Shown here piece by piece: positions 9,104 to 19,031 of a DNA stretch of 64,000 nucleotides (its first letter is position 1; each line of letters begins with the position of its first letter). The notes beneath the pieces were generated by a model. That model ran no database searches, had not been told where the DNA came from, and saw nothing but the letters and a program-made list of their open reading frames with translations. The position numbers and the translations under genes are program-made. Source of the DNA: Polynucleobacter sinensis (GTDB taxonomy: Bacteria > Pseudomonadota > Gammaproteobacteria > Burkholderiales > Burkholderiaceae); the NCBI RefSeq assembly GCF_001595985.1, contig NZ_LOJJ01000003.1:372001-436000 (forward strand), read 5' to 3'.

Positions 9104-9735
9104 TCGCCGATACAAATCAACTGCCTAAGGGTAAGCTCTACTTCGATATTATCTCCCCCTTCTCCTACTTCTACATCAAGCAGCTTGGTAGGCTTAATCA
9201 CAAAATCAATATTGAACCTGTGCCGATCTTATTAGGGGGCTTGTTTCGAGCAACTGATAATCGCGGCCCTGGAGAGATCGATGCCAAGAGACCTCACACC
9301 TATCAATACTGCGTCTGGCTCGCTGAAAAATTAGGCCTTCCATTTCAGTTTCCAAAACATCACCCATTTCTCACGGTGGCAGCTCAGCGCTTATTAGTGC
9401 AGCAACATGCTGACTGGACTATGGTCGAGCGTGCATTTGACTTTGTATGGGTACAAGGAAATGACCCCAATCTATCCTGGCCTGAATTTTGTCGCCATCT
9501 GAACTTACCAGAAAACACTCCAAAACCAGATGACCCCGCAGTTAAGGCACAGCTGATTACAAATACCAATCAAGCTAAAGAAGATGGGGCCTTTGGCGTG
9601 CCTGCCTTAGCCCTCAACGGGCAGTGCTTTTGGGGTGTAGATACGATTGATTGGGCTTTAGATTATCTTGATAGGCCCAATATGTTTTCTGAGCCAGCCT
9701 ATGCTTTGGTCAAAACAATTCCCTCGGGGATTTGA
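9100..9735 (+). CDS. 2-hydroxychromene-2-carboxylate isomerase family (DsbA-like fold)
   Basis: A 211-residue kappa-GST/DsbA-fold protein. The N-terminal YFDIISPFSYFY carries the catalytic-type Ser of 2-hydroxychromene-2-carboxylate isomerases, and the C-terminal AFGVPALALNGQCFWGVD is the cis-Pro region. The founding member acts in naphthalene degradation, but such proteins are widespread in beta-proteobacteria without a known substrate. ATGA overlap with rarA indicates translational coupling. Confidence 0.85.
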   Translation: MIADTNQLPKGKLYFDIISPFSYFYIKQLGRLNHKINIEPVPILLGGLFRATDNRGPGEIDAKRPHTYQYCVWLAEKLGLPFQFPKHHPFLTVAAQRLLVQQHADWTMVERAFDFVWVQGNDPNLSWPEFCRHLNLPENTPKPDDPAVKAQLITNTNQAKEDGAFGVPALALNGQCFWGVDTIDWALDYLDRPNMFSEPAYALVKTIPSGI

Positions 9736-9789
9736 ACAATACAATCACCAGTATCAAGAACTCAACCCTTCCATTTAAGGATCTATCCC

Positions 9790-10365
9790 ATGCGTAAATA
9801 TCTAGCCACCCTCATTTTCGCTTCCAGCTGCTTTATCAGTACCATTGCATTTGCCGGGCCTAAAGTGGAATTCAAAACTACTTTGGGTAACTTTGTAGTA
9901 GAGCTAGATTCAGTAAAAGCGCCAAAGACAACTGCGAATTTTCTCAACTACGTGAACAGTGGTTTTTATAATGGCACTATTTTTCATCGTGTCATTGATG
10001 GCTTCATGATTCAAGGGGGTGGCTTTACGGCAGATTTAAACCAAAAGCCTACGAATGCACCTATCCCATCTGAAGCTCAGAATGGCCTTAAGAATCAAAC
10101 CTACACCATTGCAATGGCGCGCACGTCAGACCCAGATTCTGCAACAGCGCAATTCTTCATCAACGTTAAGGACAATGAGGCATTAAATTATCCGAATGCC
10201 ATGGGAAATGGATACACCGTCTTTGGTAAGGTCATTTCGGGCACCCAAACAATTGATGCCATTCGTAAAGTTCCAACAATGCTGGCACCCACACCAAAAA
10301 TGGGGCGCATGGCTGATGTTCCAAGCAAAACTGTCGTAATTGAGTCGGCAACTGTCCTGAAGTAA
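9790..10365 (+). CDS. Periplasmic peptidyl-prolyl cis-trans isomerase (cyclophilin)
   Basis: Cyclophilin-type foldase of 191 residues with an N-terminal signal peptide (hydrophobic 5-20, cleavage after AFA near 22), so it acts in the periplasm. Active-site motifs are FHRVIDGFMIQGGGFT (with the catalytic Arg, about 62-77) and ATAQFFINVKDN. Length and layout match PpiA. No neighbour suggests a specific client. Confidence 0.92.
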   Translation: MRKYLATLIFASSCFISTIAFAGPKVEFKTTLGNFVVELDSVKAPKTTANFLNYVNSGFYNGTIFHRVIDGFMIQGGGFTADLNQKPTNAPIPSEAQNGLKNQTYTIAMARTSDPDSATAQFFINVKDNEALNYPNAMGNGYTVFGKVISGTQTIDAIRKVPTMLAPTPKMGRMADVPSKTVVIESATVLK

Positions 10366-10398
10366 TTGGTAGCCAGTTTCCACTTCGAGGCTTGAGCG

Positions 10399-12237
10399 AT
10401 GATATTGCTCGATGATGCGCAAAGTACCGCCGCACAACCCACCAGCCGACTATATCGCCAAGCAATTGGAGCATGGTCGGTCTACGCCAAAGAAACTGAA
10501 GACAGAACGGTAGTAGCCATTAACGAATGCCTTGAAGAGATTCATGCTGCACTAGCTTGCGGTCAATATGTAGTGGCAGCATTCTCTTATGAGCTTGGGG
10601 CATATCTTCACGGACTTACTCAATCGAACTGCTTTAAACCAAAGGACTCTAGTCACCCTTTAATTGCAGCCTGGTCATTTGATAAATATGAACCATTAAG
10701 CAAGGATCAAGTCGACTTGTTTTTAAATGAGCAACTCAGCTCATTAGGCCTTCAGTCTCGAGTTTCTGGAGTATGCGATCTGGATTTGTCGATTGATGAA
10801 TCTCAATTTTCATCAGACATCAACAAAATCCAGGAATATATTCGCAATGGTGACTGCTATCAAATTAATCACACCTTCCGCATCACCGGCAAAACCTACG
10901 GCGATCCTACCTCACTCTATGTACGCCTTCGCGATCGACAGCCAGGAAGATTTGGTGCCCTTATCCTAGAGGATGATTGTCAAATCCTCTCGCAATCTCC
11001 AGAATTATTTATTGAAAGACATGGCAACACATTAACCGCAATGCCCATGAAAGGGACTGCTAATGCTTTAGTTGAGACCCCCGACCATTTATCAACAGAT
11101 ATCAAAAACCGGGCTGAAAATGTCATGATTGTTGATCTATTGCGTAATGACCTCGGTCGAATCGCTTTGCCAGGCTCAGTAAAAGTGCCTCATCTATTTT
11201 CAGTAGCGCGGCATGGAGATGTTCTGCAGATGACTTCTACGGTACAAGCTCAAGCAAAACCGAATACACAATTGCGAGATGTGCTGCAGGCAGTTTTTCC
11301 CTGCGGATCGGTGACTGGTGCTCCCAAAAAACGTAGCCTGGAAATTATCCATGAACTTGAACCCGTTGATCGCGGCTATTACTGTGGAGCCCTCGGCTGG
11401 CTTGACCCTAGTGGAGACTTTGCATTTAGTGTTCCAATTCGTACAGTTGAAATAGAGCGCAATCCCGTAACACAGGAATCGTCATTCACCCTAGGGGTAG
11501 GTGCAGGAATTACGATCGACTCAGAAGCAAAGCAGGAGTGGGAGGAATGTCGTATTAAGGCAGCATTTTTATCTGAACTCCCAAGTACCGTTGGGTTATT
11601 TGAAACTGCGCTTATCCAAAACGGAATCCCCCAGCACTTAGAGCTTCACTTAGCTCGCCTTCAGAAATCGGCTCACTCCCTAAATATACCTTTCTCTCTT
11701 GCTAAAGCTAGAGAAACAATTAATCAAGGACTTCATGAGTGTTCATCCAACCAGGAATACCGACTGAGATTAGATCTAGACCCTTCTGGAAATCTTTACT
11801 ACAAACTAGCACTCATAGATCCGCTGCCCAAAACAGTCAAAATATTTTGGGCCCATCAAATCCTTGTCAACCCATCTCATGGAAAGGTTCACTCCGGCAA
11901 TATATTACTTAAACACAAAATTAACCAGCGCCAAGCCTATGATGAAGCCTGGAAATCTGCAGAGAGTCTGGGTGGTTTTGATGCCCTCTTTATTAATGAG
12001 CAAAATTTTGTTACCGAGGGTGGCAGAACTAGTGTTTTTATTAAGCCCCCAGACGATGATCGCTGGCTCACGCCACCTCTAAGCGCAGGTGTTTTGCCTG
12101 GAGTAATGCGCTCGGTGATTTTGAATGATCCCAAATGTAATGCCCATGAGGCCAACCTTACTATTGATGACGTCATGAATGCCAAAGAGATTATCCTTAG
12201 CAATGCATTACGTGGTCGTATTCCGGCTCATTTTTAG
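10399..12237 (+). CDS. pabB: Aminodeoxychorismate synthase I / lyase fusion (PabB-PabC)
   Basis: A 612-residue bifunctional protein for p-aminobenzoate, the folate precursor. Residues 1 to about 395 are the chorismate-binding component: PMKGT (about 218-222), the RAENVMIVDLLRNDLGR helix and CGSVTGAPKKRSLEII. Residues about 400-612 are a PLP fold-type IV domain like aminodeoxychorismate lyase (LFETALIQNG, the LKHKINQRQAYDEA lysine region, NFVTEGGRTSVF, PPLSAGVLPGVMR). The fusion is known in several bacteria. The glutaminase partner PabA is not in the window. Confidence 0.92.
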   Translation: MILLDDAQSTAAQPTSRLYRQAIGAWSVYAKETEDRTVVAINECLEEIHAALACGQYVVAAFSYELGAYLHGLTQSNCFKPKDSSHPLIAAWSFDKYEPLSKDQVDLFLNEQLSSLGLQSRVSGVCDLDLSIDESQFSSDINKIQEYIRNGDCYQINHTFRITGKTYGDPTSLYVRLRDRQPGRFGALILEDDCQILSQSPELFIERHGNTLTAMPMKGTANALVETPDHLSTDIKNRAENVMIVDLLRNDLGRIALPGSVKVPHLFSVARHGDVLQMTSTVQAQAKPNTQLRDVLQAVFPCGSVTGAPKKRSLEIIHELEPVDRGYYCGALGWLDPSGDFAFSVPIRTVEIERNPVTQESSFTLGVGAGITIDSEAKQEWEECRIKAAFLSELPSTVGLFETALIQNGIPQHLELHLARLQKSAHSLNIPFSLAKARETINQGLHECSSNQEYRLRLDLDPSGNLYYKLALIDPLPKTVKIFWAHQILVNPSHGKVHSGNILLKHKINQRQAYDEAWKSAESLGGFDALFINEQNFVTEGGRTSVFIKPPDDDRWLTPPLSAGVLPGVMRSVILNDPKCNAHEANLTIDDVMNAKEIILSNALRGRIPAHF

Positions 12238-12246
12238 AAGGTCTTT

Positions 12247-12813
12247 ATGAAGTTTTGCTCAAGCTGTTCAGCCCCGGTAAATAAGCGAATACCAGCGGAC
12301 GATTCTCGCGAGCGTCATGTTTGCGATGCCTGTGGAACTATTCACTACATCAATCCACGCAATGTTGTTGGGAGCATCCCAGTTTATGGAGAGCAAGTTC
12401 TCTTATGTCGACGTGCTATAGAGCCACGCTATGGCTACTGGACTTTGCCAGCAGGTTTTATGGAGATTGGGGAAAGCACTAGCGCTGGAGCGGCACGAGA
12501 AACACAGGAAGAGGCAGGAGCAATTGTTGAAATTGGTCCACTCTATTCGCTACTCAATGTGCCACATGCTGAACAAGTGCATTTGTTCTATTTAGCAAGC
12601 ATGACCTCCCCGCATTTTGAAGCTGGCGAGGAAAGTCTTGAGGTTGCACTGTTTCATGAACACGAAATTCCCTGGAAAGAAATCGCATTCCCAACGGTTA
12701 AACAAACCTTAGAGTGGTTTTTTGCCGATCGCGCTGCCGGCATCTTCAATAGCCCTGCAGGGTTTAGTGTCCGCTGCAGAGATATCAGCTCAGCGGAAAA
12801 GATTACAGGCTAA
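12247..12813 (+). CDS. NUDIX hydrolase with N-terminal zinc ribbon
   Basis: A 188-residue pyrophosphohydrolase. Two CxxC pairs (FCSSCS near residue 3, VCDACG near 28) form a zinc ribbon, followed by YINPRNVVG and a complete Nudix box: a Gly, EIGE, then REtqEEAG with the metal-binding Glu residues (about 75-97). Substrate is probably an NDP-linked metabolite or NAD-like dinucleotide. Its position directly before aat is common in beta-proteobacteria. Confidence 0.88.
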   Translation: MKFCSSCSAPVNKRIPADDSRERHVCDACGTIHYINPRNVVGSIPVYGEQVLLCRRAIEPRYGYWTLPAGFMEIGESTSAGAARETQEEAGAIVEIGPLYSLLNVPHAEQVHLFYLASMTSPHFEAGEESLEVALFHEHEIPWKEIAFPTVKQTLEWFFADRAAGIFNSPAGFSVRCRDISSAEKITG

Positions 12814-12821
12814 AGAGTTCT

Positions 12822-13559
12822 ATGGGTAATATTGCTTGGCTGGGAACGCAAGATCCCTTTCCCAACCCCCTACTTTATCAAGATCCAGATCCGAGCGTTC
12901 CAGGACTCATAGCCGTCAGTGAGCGTATTTATCCAGGACAACTTTCACGGGCGTATCGCGCCGGTATCTTTCCCTGGTACTCAGATAATCAGCCAGTTTT
13001 GTGGTGGTCCCCCAATCCGCGTATGGTGCTTAAACCCAGTCAATTTAAGTGCCATGAGTCTCTTAAGAAAACAATTCGTCAATTTTTATATGAAGAGAGT
13101 GCGGACATCTTAGTTGATGATGATTTTGGTTTAGTCATGCGTTCTTGTGCTACTGCCAGGAGAAAAGATCAGGACGGCACTTGGATTACCCATGAAATCA
13201 TGGATGCCTATACCGAACTTCATGAACAAGGAAACGCGCACAGCATTGCAGTGATTGAAAACGGCAATCTCATTGGCGGCTTATATTGCGTAGCTTTTGG
13301 AGGTATGGTTTTTGGAGAATCCATGTTTAGCCACCAGTCTGACGCTTCAAAACTTGCTCTAGCAGCCCTTTGTGCCTGGTGCAATCAACATCAGGTTGAA
13401 ATGATTGATTGCCAACAAGAAACTGACCACCTTAAATCACTGGGGGCAGCACCCATCTCTCGTGATGAATTTTTAACGCATCTGCAAGCAGCACTAAAGC
13501 AATCTAATATAGAGATTCCATGGAACTTTAATAAGACGATTTTGCGTTACTGGTTATGA
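12822..13559 (+). CDS. aat: Leucyl/phenylalanyl-tRNA-protein transferase
   Basis: N-degron pathway enzyme that adds Leu or Phe from aminoacyl-tRNA to proteins with N-terminal Arg or Lys, marking them for ClpS/ClpAP. The 245 residues carry the family hallmarks [38 protein letters not shown] and [16 protein letters not shown]. The stop overlaps bpt by four bases (ATGA), so the two N-terminal leucylation systems are translationally coupled. Confidence 0.96.
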   Translation: MGNIAWLGTQDPFPNPLLYQDPDPSVPGLIAVSERIYPGQLSRAYRAGIFPWYSDNQPVLWWSPNPRMVLKPSQFKCHESLKKTIRQFLYEESADILVDDDFGLVMRSCATARRKDQDGTWITHEIMDAYTELHEQGNAHSIAVIENGNLIGGLYCVAFGGMVFGESMFSHQSDASKLALAALCAWCNQHQVEMIDCQQETDHLKSLGAAPISRDEFLTHLQAALKQSNIEIPWNFNKTILRYWL

Positions 13560-14302
13560 CTCAGCTCAAAGAACTCCCGCTCACTGCACTACAGTTTTAT
13601 GCAACTGCCCCCTACCCTTGCAGCTATCTTCCTCAAAAGACCGCACGATCCCAAGTCGCTACGCCCTCACATTTAATTCATGCAGATCTATATGGAGAAT
13701 TGGTCAATGCCGGTTTTCGTCGCAGCGGTTTATATACTTATCGCCCTTACTGCGATGAATGCAAAGCCTGCATCGCCACCCGAATTTTGGTAAGCAACTT
13801 TCAAGCTAACCGCAGTCAAAAACGATCCTGGAAAAAGCATGCAGGACTCGATATCAATGTTCTTAATTTAGGGTATCAAGAGGAGCATTATCAACTGTAT
13901 AAGCACTACCAGAATGAGCGGCACTCTGGAAGCCAAATGGATCAAGACGATCAGGATCAATACATGCAGTTTTTACTGCAAAGCCGAGTAAATTCACGAA
14001 TTGTAGAATTTCGTGATGGTCCGAATGATCCGCTTCCAGGAAAATTGCGAATGGTGAGCATGATCGACATCCTCAATCAAGGCATCTCATCCGTTTACAC
14101 GTTTTTTGACACTAACAACCCATCGGCTAGCTATGGAACATTCAGCATCCTCTGGCAAATTCAGCAATCCTTGGGGCTGGGGCTCCCCTACCTTTACTTG
14201 GGCTACTACATTAAGGAAAGTGAAAAGATGTCCTACAAAGCGAATTTTCAACCCATGGAAGGTTTAGTCGATGGCCATTGGCAAGCTATCATTGCGCCAT
14301 AA
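13556..14302 (+). CDS. bpt: Aspartate/glutamate leucyltransferase
   Basis: Bacterial Ate1-like transferase that puts Leu on proteins with N-terminal Asp or Glu. The 248 residues show [30 protein letters not shown], with the CxxC pair typical of Ate1/Bpt, and the C-terminal [20 protein letters not shown]. It acts with the upstream aat product to feed ClpS substrates. pyrD follows after nine bases. Confidence 0.95.
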   Translation: MTQLKELPLTALQFYATAPYPCSYLPQKTARSQVATPSHLIHADLYGELVNAGFRRSGLYTYRPYCDECKACIATRILVSNFQANRSQKRSWKKHAGLDINVLNLGYQEEHYQLYKHYQNERHSGSQMDQDDQDQYMQFLLQSRVNSRIVEFRDGPNDPLPGKLRMVSMIDILNQGISSVYTFFDTNNPSASYGTFSILWQIQQSLGLGLPYLYLGYYIKESEKMSYKANFQPMEGLVDGHWQAIIAP

Positions 14303-14311
14303 TATCCAACC

Positions 14312-15343
14312 ATGATTAATCGATACTCTTTACTGCGCCCTTGGCTATTCTCTCTCGATCCTGAAGAAGCGCATCATTTGACCCTGAGCAACCTAGATCG
14401 CGCCGAGCGTTGGGGGATCTTACGCTGCCTGATTAAACAACCAGCGGCAGATCCTCGGACAGTATGTGGCATCACTTTTCCAAACCCAGTGGGGCTGGCG
14501 GCCGGCCTAGATAAAGATGGTAAGCATATTGATGCGCTTGCCGCTTTAGGATTCGGCTTTCTTGAAATTGGGACCGTTACACCTAAACCCCAAGCAGGTA
14601 ACCCAAAGCCTCGTATGTTTCGCATTCCCGAAGCCCAAGGAATCATTAATCGCATGGGCTTTAATAATGATGGAGTAGACGCCTGCGTTGTGCGCGTCCG
14701 CAAATCCAAATTCTGGCAGAGTGGTGGCGTAATTGGCTTAAATATTGGCAAGAATGCAACAACTCCTATTGAAGATGCCGCAAGTGACTATGTCACCGCA
14801 ATGGAGGCTGTTTATGAAATTGCCTCATACATTACCGTTAACATCTCATCACCCAATACGCAGAATCTTCGAGCGCTACAAGGTGAAGAGATGTTGCGCT
14901 CTTTGCTTGGATCCTTGCAATTGGCACGCGAGCGTCTTAGCGATCGATATGGTGTTCGCAAACCCCTCTTTCTGAAAATCGCTCCGGATCTTGACACCAA
15001 TGACATCAACCTGATTGCAGATCTTCTACTGGAATTTCAGATTGACGCCATCATTGCTACTAACACTACTATTGCGCGAGATGCAGTTCAAGGTATGGAA
15101 TACGGCAGTGAAGCTGGAGGGTTATCTGGAGCACCAGTACGTAACGCCTCCAATCAGGTAATCAGAACCCTCAATCATCGTCTGCAACAGCAAATCCCGA
15201 TAATTGGAGTTGGCGGAATCATGTCGGGCAAAGACGCAAAAGAGAAGATCGATGCTGGTGCTAGCTTAGTTCAACTGTATAGCGGCTTAATTTATCGAGG
15301 CCCAGATCTAATTACCGAGTGTGCCCAAGCGCTAGGAAATTGA
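14312..15343 (+). CDS. pyrD: Dihydroorotate dehydrogenase (quinone), class 2
   Basis: Membrane-associated FMN enzyme of pyrimidine synthesis, oxidising dihydroorotate to orotate with ubiquinone as acceptor. The 343-residue length and N-terminal helix ([15 protein letters not shown]) identify the quinone-linked class 2. Other signatures: [47 protein letters not shown] (catalytic Ser), and [17 protein letters not shown] near the C-terminus. Confidence 0.97.
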   Translation: MINRYSLLRPWLFSLDPEEAHHLTLSNLDRAERWGILRCLIKQPAADPRTVCGITFPNPVGLAAGLDKDGKHIDALAALGFGFLEIGTVTPKPQAGNPKPRMFRIPEAQGIINRMGFNNDGVDACVVRVRKSKFWQSGGVIGLNIGKNATTPIEDAASDYVTAMEAVYEIASYITVNISSPNTQNLRALQGEEMLRSLLGSLQLARERLSDRYGVRKPLFLKIAPDLDTNDINLIADLLLEFQIDAIIATNTTIARDAVQGMEYGSEAGGLSGAPVRNASNQVIRTLNHRLQQQIPIIGVGGIMSGKDAKEKIDAGASLVQLYSGLIYRGPDLITECAQALGN

Positions 15344-15367
15344 GCAACCAGCACCCCGATTGAGGTG

Positions 15368-15393
15368 AAATTGCATTTCATATTGTGCAATTT
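15368..15393. promoter_or_regulatory. Inverted repeat upstream of the IclR gene
   Basis: AAATTGCA (15368-15375) and TGCAATTT (15386-15393) form a perfect 8-bp inverted repeat with a 10-base spacer, ending 19 bases before the IclR start. The position suits an autoregulatory operator overlapping the promoter. Binding is inferred only. Confidence 0.35.
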
Positions 15394-15412
15394 ATCCTAA
15401 AAAATCGTTACA

Positions 15413-16243
15413 ATGGACCTCATGACAACGAGCAAACCATCAAAAACGCCAAAGATACCAGGAGAAGCGGGTAAAACAGCCATCCAGGTTGTTGAGCGCA
15501 TGATGAACTTGCTTGATGCCCTGGCGAACTATGAAGAGTCCAGCAGCTTGAAAAGCTTGGCCGAGCACACAGACCTCCACCCTTCTACCGCACATCGCAT
15601 ACTCAATGATCTGGTGGCCTGCAGACTAGTTGAGCGTGGCGATGGTGGCACCTATCGCCTAGGTTTAAAGTTACTCGAATTAGGCAATTTGGTTAAGGCT
15701 CGCCTATCCGTGCGTGAAGCAGCTCAGGCTCCAATGAGAGCGCTTCATAAGTTGACCGGAGAAACAATTAATCTATCCGTTCGCCAAGGTGATGAAATCG
15801 TCTACATTGATCGCGCTTACAGCGAGCGCTCGGGAATGCAAGTAGTACGCGCCATTGGTGGAAGAGCTCCCCTGCACCTCACCTCAGTTGGAAAATTATT
15901 TTTAGCTAGTGATGATCCGAGTCAGGTGCGCGCATACGTCACACGCACGGGACTATCAGGTCATACACGTAACAGCATTACTGATCTTGCCAAGCTAGAT
16001 GCAGAATTAAATCAGGTGCGGAAATTAGGTCATGCACAGGATAACGAAGAGCTTGAGCTTGGTGTAAGCTGTATCGCCGCTGAAATTATGGACGACAGCG
16101 GTAAATTGGTTGCAGGACTGTCCTTAAGCTCGCCTACTGATCGCATTCAAGCAGATTGGCTCAAGTTACTGCAAGATACTGCGCTGCAAATCTCTAAGGG
16201 TATGGGCTATAAACCGAAAACTTCGGAACCTGGCATCCAATAA
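15413..16243 (+). CDS. IclR-family transcriptional regulator
   Basis: A 276-residue regulator. The winged helix-turn-helix (about 25-85) contains SLKSLAEHTDLHPSTAHRILNDL, and the C-terminal IclR effector domain (about 95-265) contains VYIDRAYSERSGMQV, LHLTSVGKLFLA and the AQDNEELELGVSCIAAEI segment. A second in-frame ATG lies at 15422. The neighbours are unrelated to a single pathway, so its target is not evident. Confidence 0.9.
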   Translation: MDLMTTSKPSKTPKIPGEAGKTAIQVVERMMNLLDALANYEESSSLKSLAEHTDLHPSTAHRILNDLVACRLVERGDGGTYRLGLKLLELGNLVKARLSVREAAQAPMRALHKLTGETINLSVRQGDEIVYIDRAYSERSGMQVVRAIGGRAPLHLTSVGKLFLASDDPSQVRAYVTRTGLSGHTRNSITDLAKLDAELNQVRKLGHAQDNEELELGVSCIAAEIMDDSGKLVAGLSLSSPTDRIQADWLKLLQDTALQISKGMGYKPKTSEPGIQ

Positions 16244-16251
16244 ATTGAACG

Positions 16252-17289
16252 CTACATCAAACGGCGAATAGGTCTTGGCTCACCTGCTGGCATGTGCTCA
16301 TACCAGTCCTTCACTCTGACAGCATCAGCAAAACGGGACTGAGTTCCAACAGAATCTAAGAAAACTAAAAGCAAAGGCGTGTTATTTACCCTCGCCTGCA
16401 TAACCAAGCATTTACCAGCGGCATTAATAAAGCCGGTCTTTTGCAAACCGATATTCATATCACCAGCACGCACTAAGCGATTGGTGTTTAAGAATTTTTG
16501 AGGCCGCTTCGCAATAACCATCGTTAAGTCTGGCCAGGTAGAGAACTCACGAATCATCTTATATTGGTAGGCCGCACTTAGCATACGCGTTAAGTCTTCC
16601 GCCGAAGCTACGTTTTCACTAAGCAATCCAGTAGGATCGGCAAAATGAGAATGGGTCATTCCGATCTCTTTTGCCTTACGATTCATGGCATCAACAAAGG
16701 CAGTGATACCACCCGGATAATTTCTTCCCAAGGTGTAGGCCGCGCGATTTTCAGAAGACATTAAAGCAAGCAACAATGCCTCCTCTCTTGTGAGGACTGT
16801 GCCACCAGCCAAGCGTGAGGTTCGGTAAATATTGACATCATCAGAATTAATCACAAGCGTTTCATCTAAAGGCAATTTAGAGTCCAAGACCACCATCGCG
16901 GTCATTAGCTTAGTAATGGATGCAATTGGCAAACTAACCGATGGGTTCTTTTCAAAATAAACCTCTTTAGTGTCTTGATTAACCACCATCGCCACACTAG
17001 ATTTCAGACTAAGATCATCATGCTGACCGCGCAAACCCAAAGCGGTTGCGAAAGAAGGCCTAGCAGCGATAACTGGCTCTGCTGAACGCGTTACCGTAGT
17101 ACGAACTGTTTTGGGCTTTTTAGCAGACTTGGCCGCCTTTTTTGTATCGGACTTTGTGGAGGCTTTAGCAGAAGGCTTGGCTTGCTTTGAACTTTGCGCA
17201 TCTTTATTGGCTGCAAATATCTGTAATGGCGCACCTGCAAATACAACCAAGCTTATACAAGCCAAAAGCCAAAATCGATTTAAACGCAT
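16252..17289 (-). CDS. D-alanyl-D-alanine carboxypeptidase/endopeptidase (PBP7-like)
   Basis: Low-molecular-mass penicillin-binding protein of the S11 family, acting on peptidoglycan peptides in the periplasm. All three active-site motifs are present: SxxK (ASITKLMTA), SxN (MSSENRAA) and KTG (LQKTGFINAAG). The start at 17289 gives a signal peptide (RLNRFWLLACISLVVFAG) and has a GGAAGG ribosome-binding site nine bases upstream; a longer in-frame start at 17382 would bury the signal peptide. A Lys/Ala-rich linker (about 25-65) precedes the catalytic domain. From this start the protein has 345 residues. Confidence 0.9.
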   Translation of the reverse strand: MRLNRFWLLACISLVVFAGAPLQIFAANKDAQSSKQAKPSAKASTKSDTKKAAKSAKKPKTVRTTVTRSAEPVIAARPSFATALGLRGQHDDLSLKSSVAMVVNQDTKEVYFEKNPSVSLPIASITKLMTAMVVLDSKLPLDETLVINSDDVNIYRTSRLAGGTVLTREEALLLALMSSENRAAYTLGRNYPGGITAFVDAMNRKAKEIGMTHSHFADPTGLLSENVASAEDLTRMLSAAYQYKMIREFSTWPDLTMVIAKRPQKFLNTNRLVRAGDMNIGLQKTGFINAAGKCLVMQARVNNTPLLLVFLDSVGTQSRFADAVRVKDWYEHMPAGEPRPIRRLM

Positions 17290-17378
17290 GCCAAATTGCC
17301 TTCCAAAACTTTTTACATACCGAATGATAAATAACTTTTGCTTATCGGCAAGTCTTATTCGCCCCAGGGTCGACAGAA

Positions 17379-18266
17379 TCACTCGGCAATCGTTGCGACA
17401 GAGTTTGATTGCTTGGCGTTAACCAAGACAACCCCAGTCATTGTAAGAGCGAGTCCTCCCGCCATTAATACCGTAAAAGGCTCGCTAAATAAAAGCCAAG
17501 CCATGGCTGCTGTTGTTGGCGGTGTCAAATAGAGCAAACTCGTTACCTTAGTTGCCGCCCCCTTGCGAATCATCATAAATAGCAAGCTAATAGATCCAAT
17601 AGATATGGGAATGATTGACCATAGCAAAGCTACCGTTACAGATGCATTCCACACCATTTCTCCAGACTCAAAGAAATGCATCACGATGAAACACAAAATA
17701 GCTGACACCCCAAATTGAATAGATGAGCCAGCGCGCAAGTCAAATACAGGACAGTATTTCTTTTGATAAAGAGTGCCAAAAGTAATCGATAATAAAGCCG
17801 CAAAGGCAAGGACGTAGCTCAATAATGGAATATGCGCGAATCCAATTTTTTCAGCTACAACTAAGGCTACTCCAGCAAATCCAAAGCCAAGACCGACCCA
17901 CTGTCTAGCCGTAACCTTTTCTGAAACCCACGCAGCGAGCCATGCCGTCAAAATAGGCTGAAGTCCTACAATAATTGCCACTAATCCAGCGGTCATACCA
18001 AGGCGAACGGCAAACCAAACACCCGCTAAATATCCAAACTGAAGCAATAGACCCGCTACTGCAATATGCCTGACTTGAGACCAACTCGGCCAAGTAATTT
18101 TCCAAACAAGACTCAAACAAGCCATGGCCATCAAAACACCAGAAAAACGCCAAAACAGGAATGTTGCAGGCTCCACATAGGGCATCGCCATTCTGGCAAC
18201 AATAAAACCGGTACTCCATATCACTACAAATATTGGGGCAATAAGGCTATCAAGCTTGAACGTCAT
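17379..18266 (-). CDS. EamA-type (DMT) drug/metabolite transporter
   Basis: Integral inner-membrane exporter with about ten hydrophobic helices in two EamA halves, 295 residues from the ATG at 18266. An in-frame TTG at 18290 would add eight residues; neither start has a clear ribosome-binding site, and I prefer the ATG because it leads straight into the first helix (IAPIFVVIWSTGF). The substrate is unknown; relatives export amino acids or metabolites. Confidence 0.88.
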   Translation of the reverse strand: MTFKLDSLIAPIFVVIWSTGFIVARMAMPYVEPATFLFWRFSGVLMAMACLSLVWKITWPSWSQVRHIAVAGLLLQFGYLAGVWFAVRLGMTAGLVAIIVGLQPILTAWLAAWVSEKVTARQWVGLGFGFAGVALVVAEKIGFAHIPLLSYVLAFAALLSITFGTLYQKKYCPVFDLRAGSSIQFGVSAILCFIVMHFFESGEMVWNASVTVALLWSIIPISIGSISLLFMMIRKGAATKVTSLLYLTPPTTAAMAWLLFSEPFTVLMAGGLALTMTGVVLVNAKQSNSVATIAE

Positions 18267-18365
18267 AAGTAACTTATTGAATTTAGGCAATTTTTCTTTA
18301 ATCTATGATTTTAGGCCTAATTACAGCTCTCACCACTCAATTACTCGCCGCCACCTCTATTTGTA

Positions 18366-18376
18366 TTGCATTGCAA
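18366..18376. promoter_or_regulatory. TTGCATTGCAA motif upstream of the phasin gene
   Basis: A palindromic TTGCATTGCAA about 90 bases before the phasin start codon, resembling the TGC-rich sites bound by PhaR-type polyhydroxybutyrate regulators. A sister motif, TTGCACTGCAA, occurs at 42245-42255. The assignment to PhaR is inference. Confidence 0.3.
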
Positions 18377-18467
18377 CATAACATTGGTAAAATTAAATTA
18401 GAGAAAATGAATACATAAAAGTCCTTAACAGTAGCAAAATAGGACTAAGCAGAGGAAAGGGATTTAA

Positions 18468-19010
18468 ATGAACTTAACGCCAGAACAAATTGCAGCGGCA
18501 CAGAAAGCCAATTTAGAAACCTTAAGTGGACTCACAAACCAGGCACTTCAAAGCATTGAGAAATTGGTAGAGCTCAATATGCATATTGCCAAACAGAGTT
18601 TGAGCGACAGCATGAGTAGTGCAAAAAAAGCGCTTGAAGTAAAAGATATCCAGCAGTTACTCGCCCATCAAGCCGCGACAGTGCAACCGATGGCTGAAAA
18701 AATTATGGCTTATAGTCGCCATTTATATGAATTGGCACATGAGACTCAGGCTACATTTACCAAATCAGCTGAAAAAGAATTGCAGGCTGGTCAAAACAAA
18801 ATTAATGCTCTAGTTGAGGACTGGACCAAAAATGCACCAGCAGGTTCAGAAGCTGCAGTGCAAGCCATGAAGCAAGCTATCGCATCAGCCAATACTGTTT
18901 TTGAAACTAGTCAAAAAGCAGTCAAGCATGCTGTTGAAGTGGCGCAAACTAATCTTAATAAAGCAACTGACTTAGCAACGCCATCAAGTAAGACATCTAA
19001 AAAGAAATAG
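18468..19010 (+). CDS. Phasin family protein
   Basis: Polyhydroxyalkanoate granule-associated protein of 180 residues. It starts MNLTPEQIAAAQKANLETL, the classic opening of beta-proteobacterial phasins, is amphipathic-helical throughout, and ends in a Lys-rich tail. It coats PHB granules and controls their size and number. A GGAAAGG ribosome-binding site precedes the start. A bidirectional terminator follows, marking the edge of the catabolic island. Confidence 0.93.
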   Translation: MNLTPEQIAAAQKANLETLSGLTNQALQSIEKLVELNMHIAKQSLSDSMSSAKKALEVKDIQQLLAHQAATVQPMAEKIMAYSRHLYELAHETQATFTKSAEKELQAGQNKINALVEDWTKNAPAGSEAAVQAMKQAIASANTVFETSQKAVKHAVEVAQTNLNKATDLATPSSKTSKKK

Positions 19011-19031
19011 CCATTTATACATATAGAAGTA

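Noticed and set aside
16252..18290. IclR-controlled operon with the penicillin-binding protein and the EamA exporter
   Set aside because: The IclR gene is convergent with, not divergent from, these genes, so no shared control region exists.
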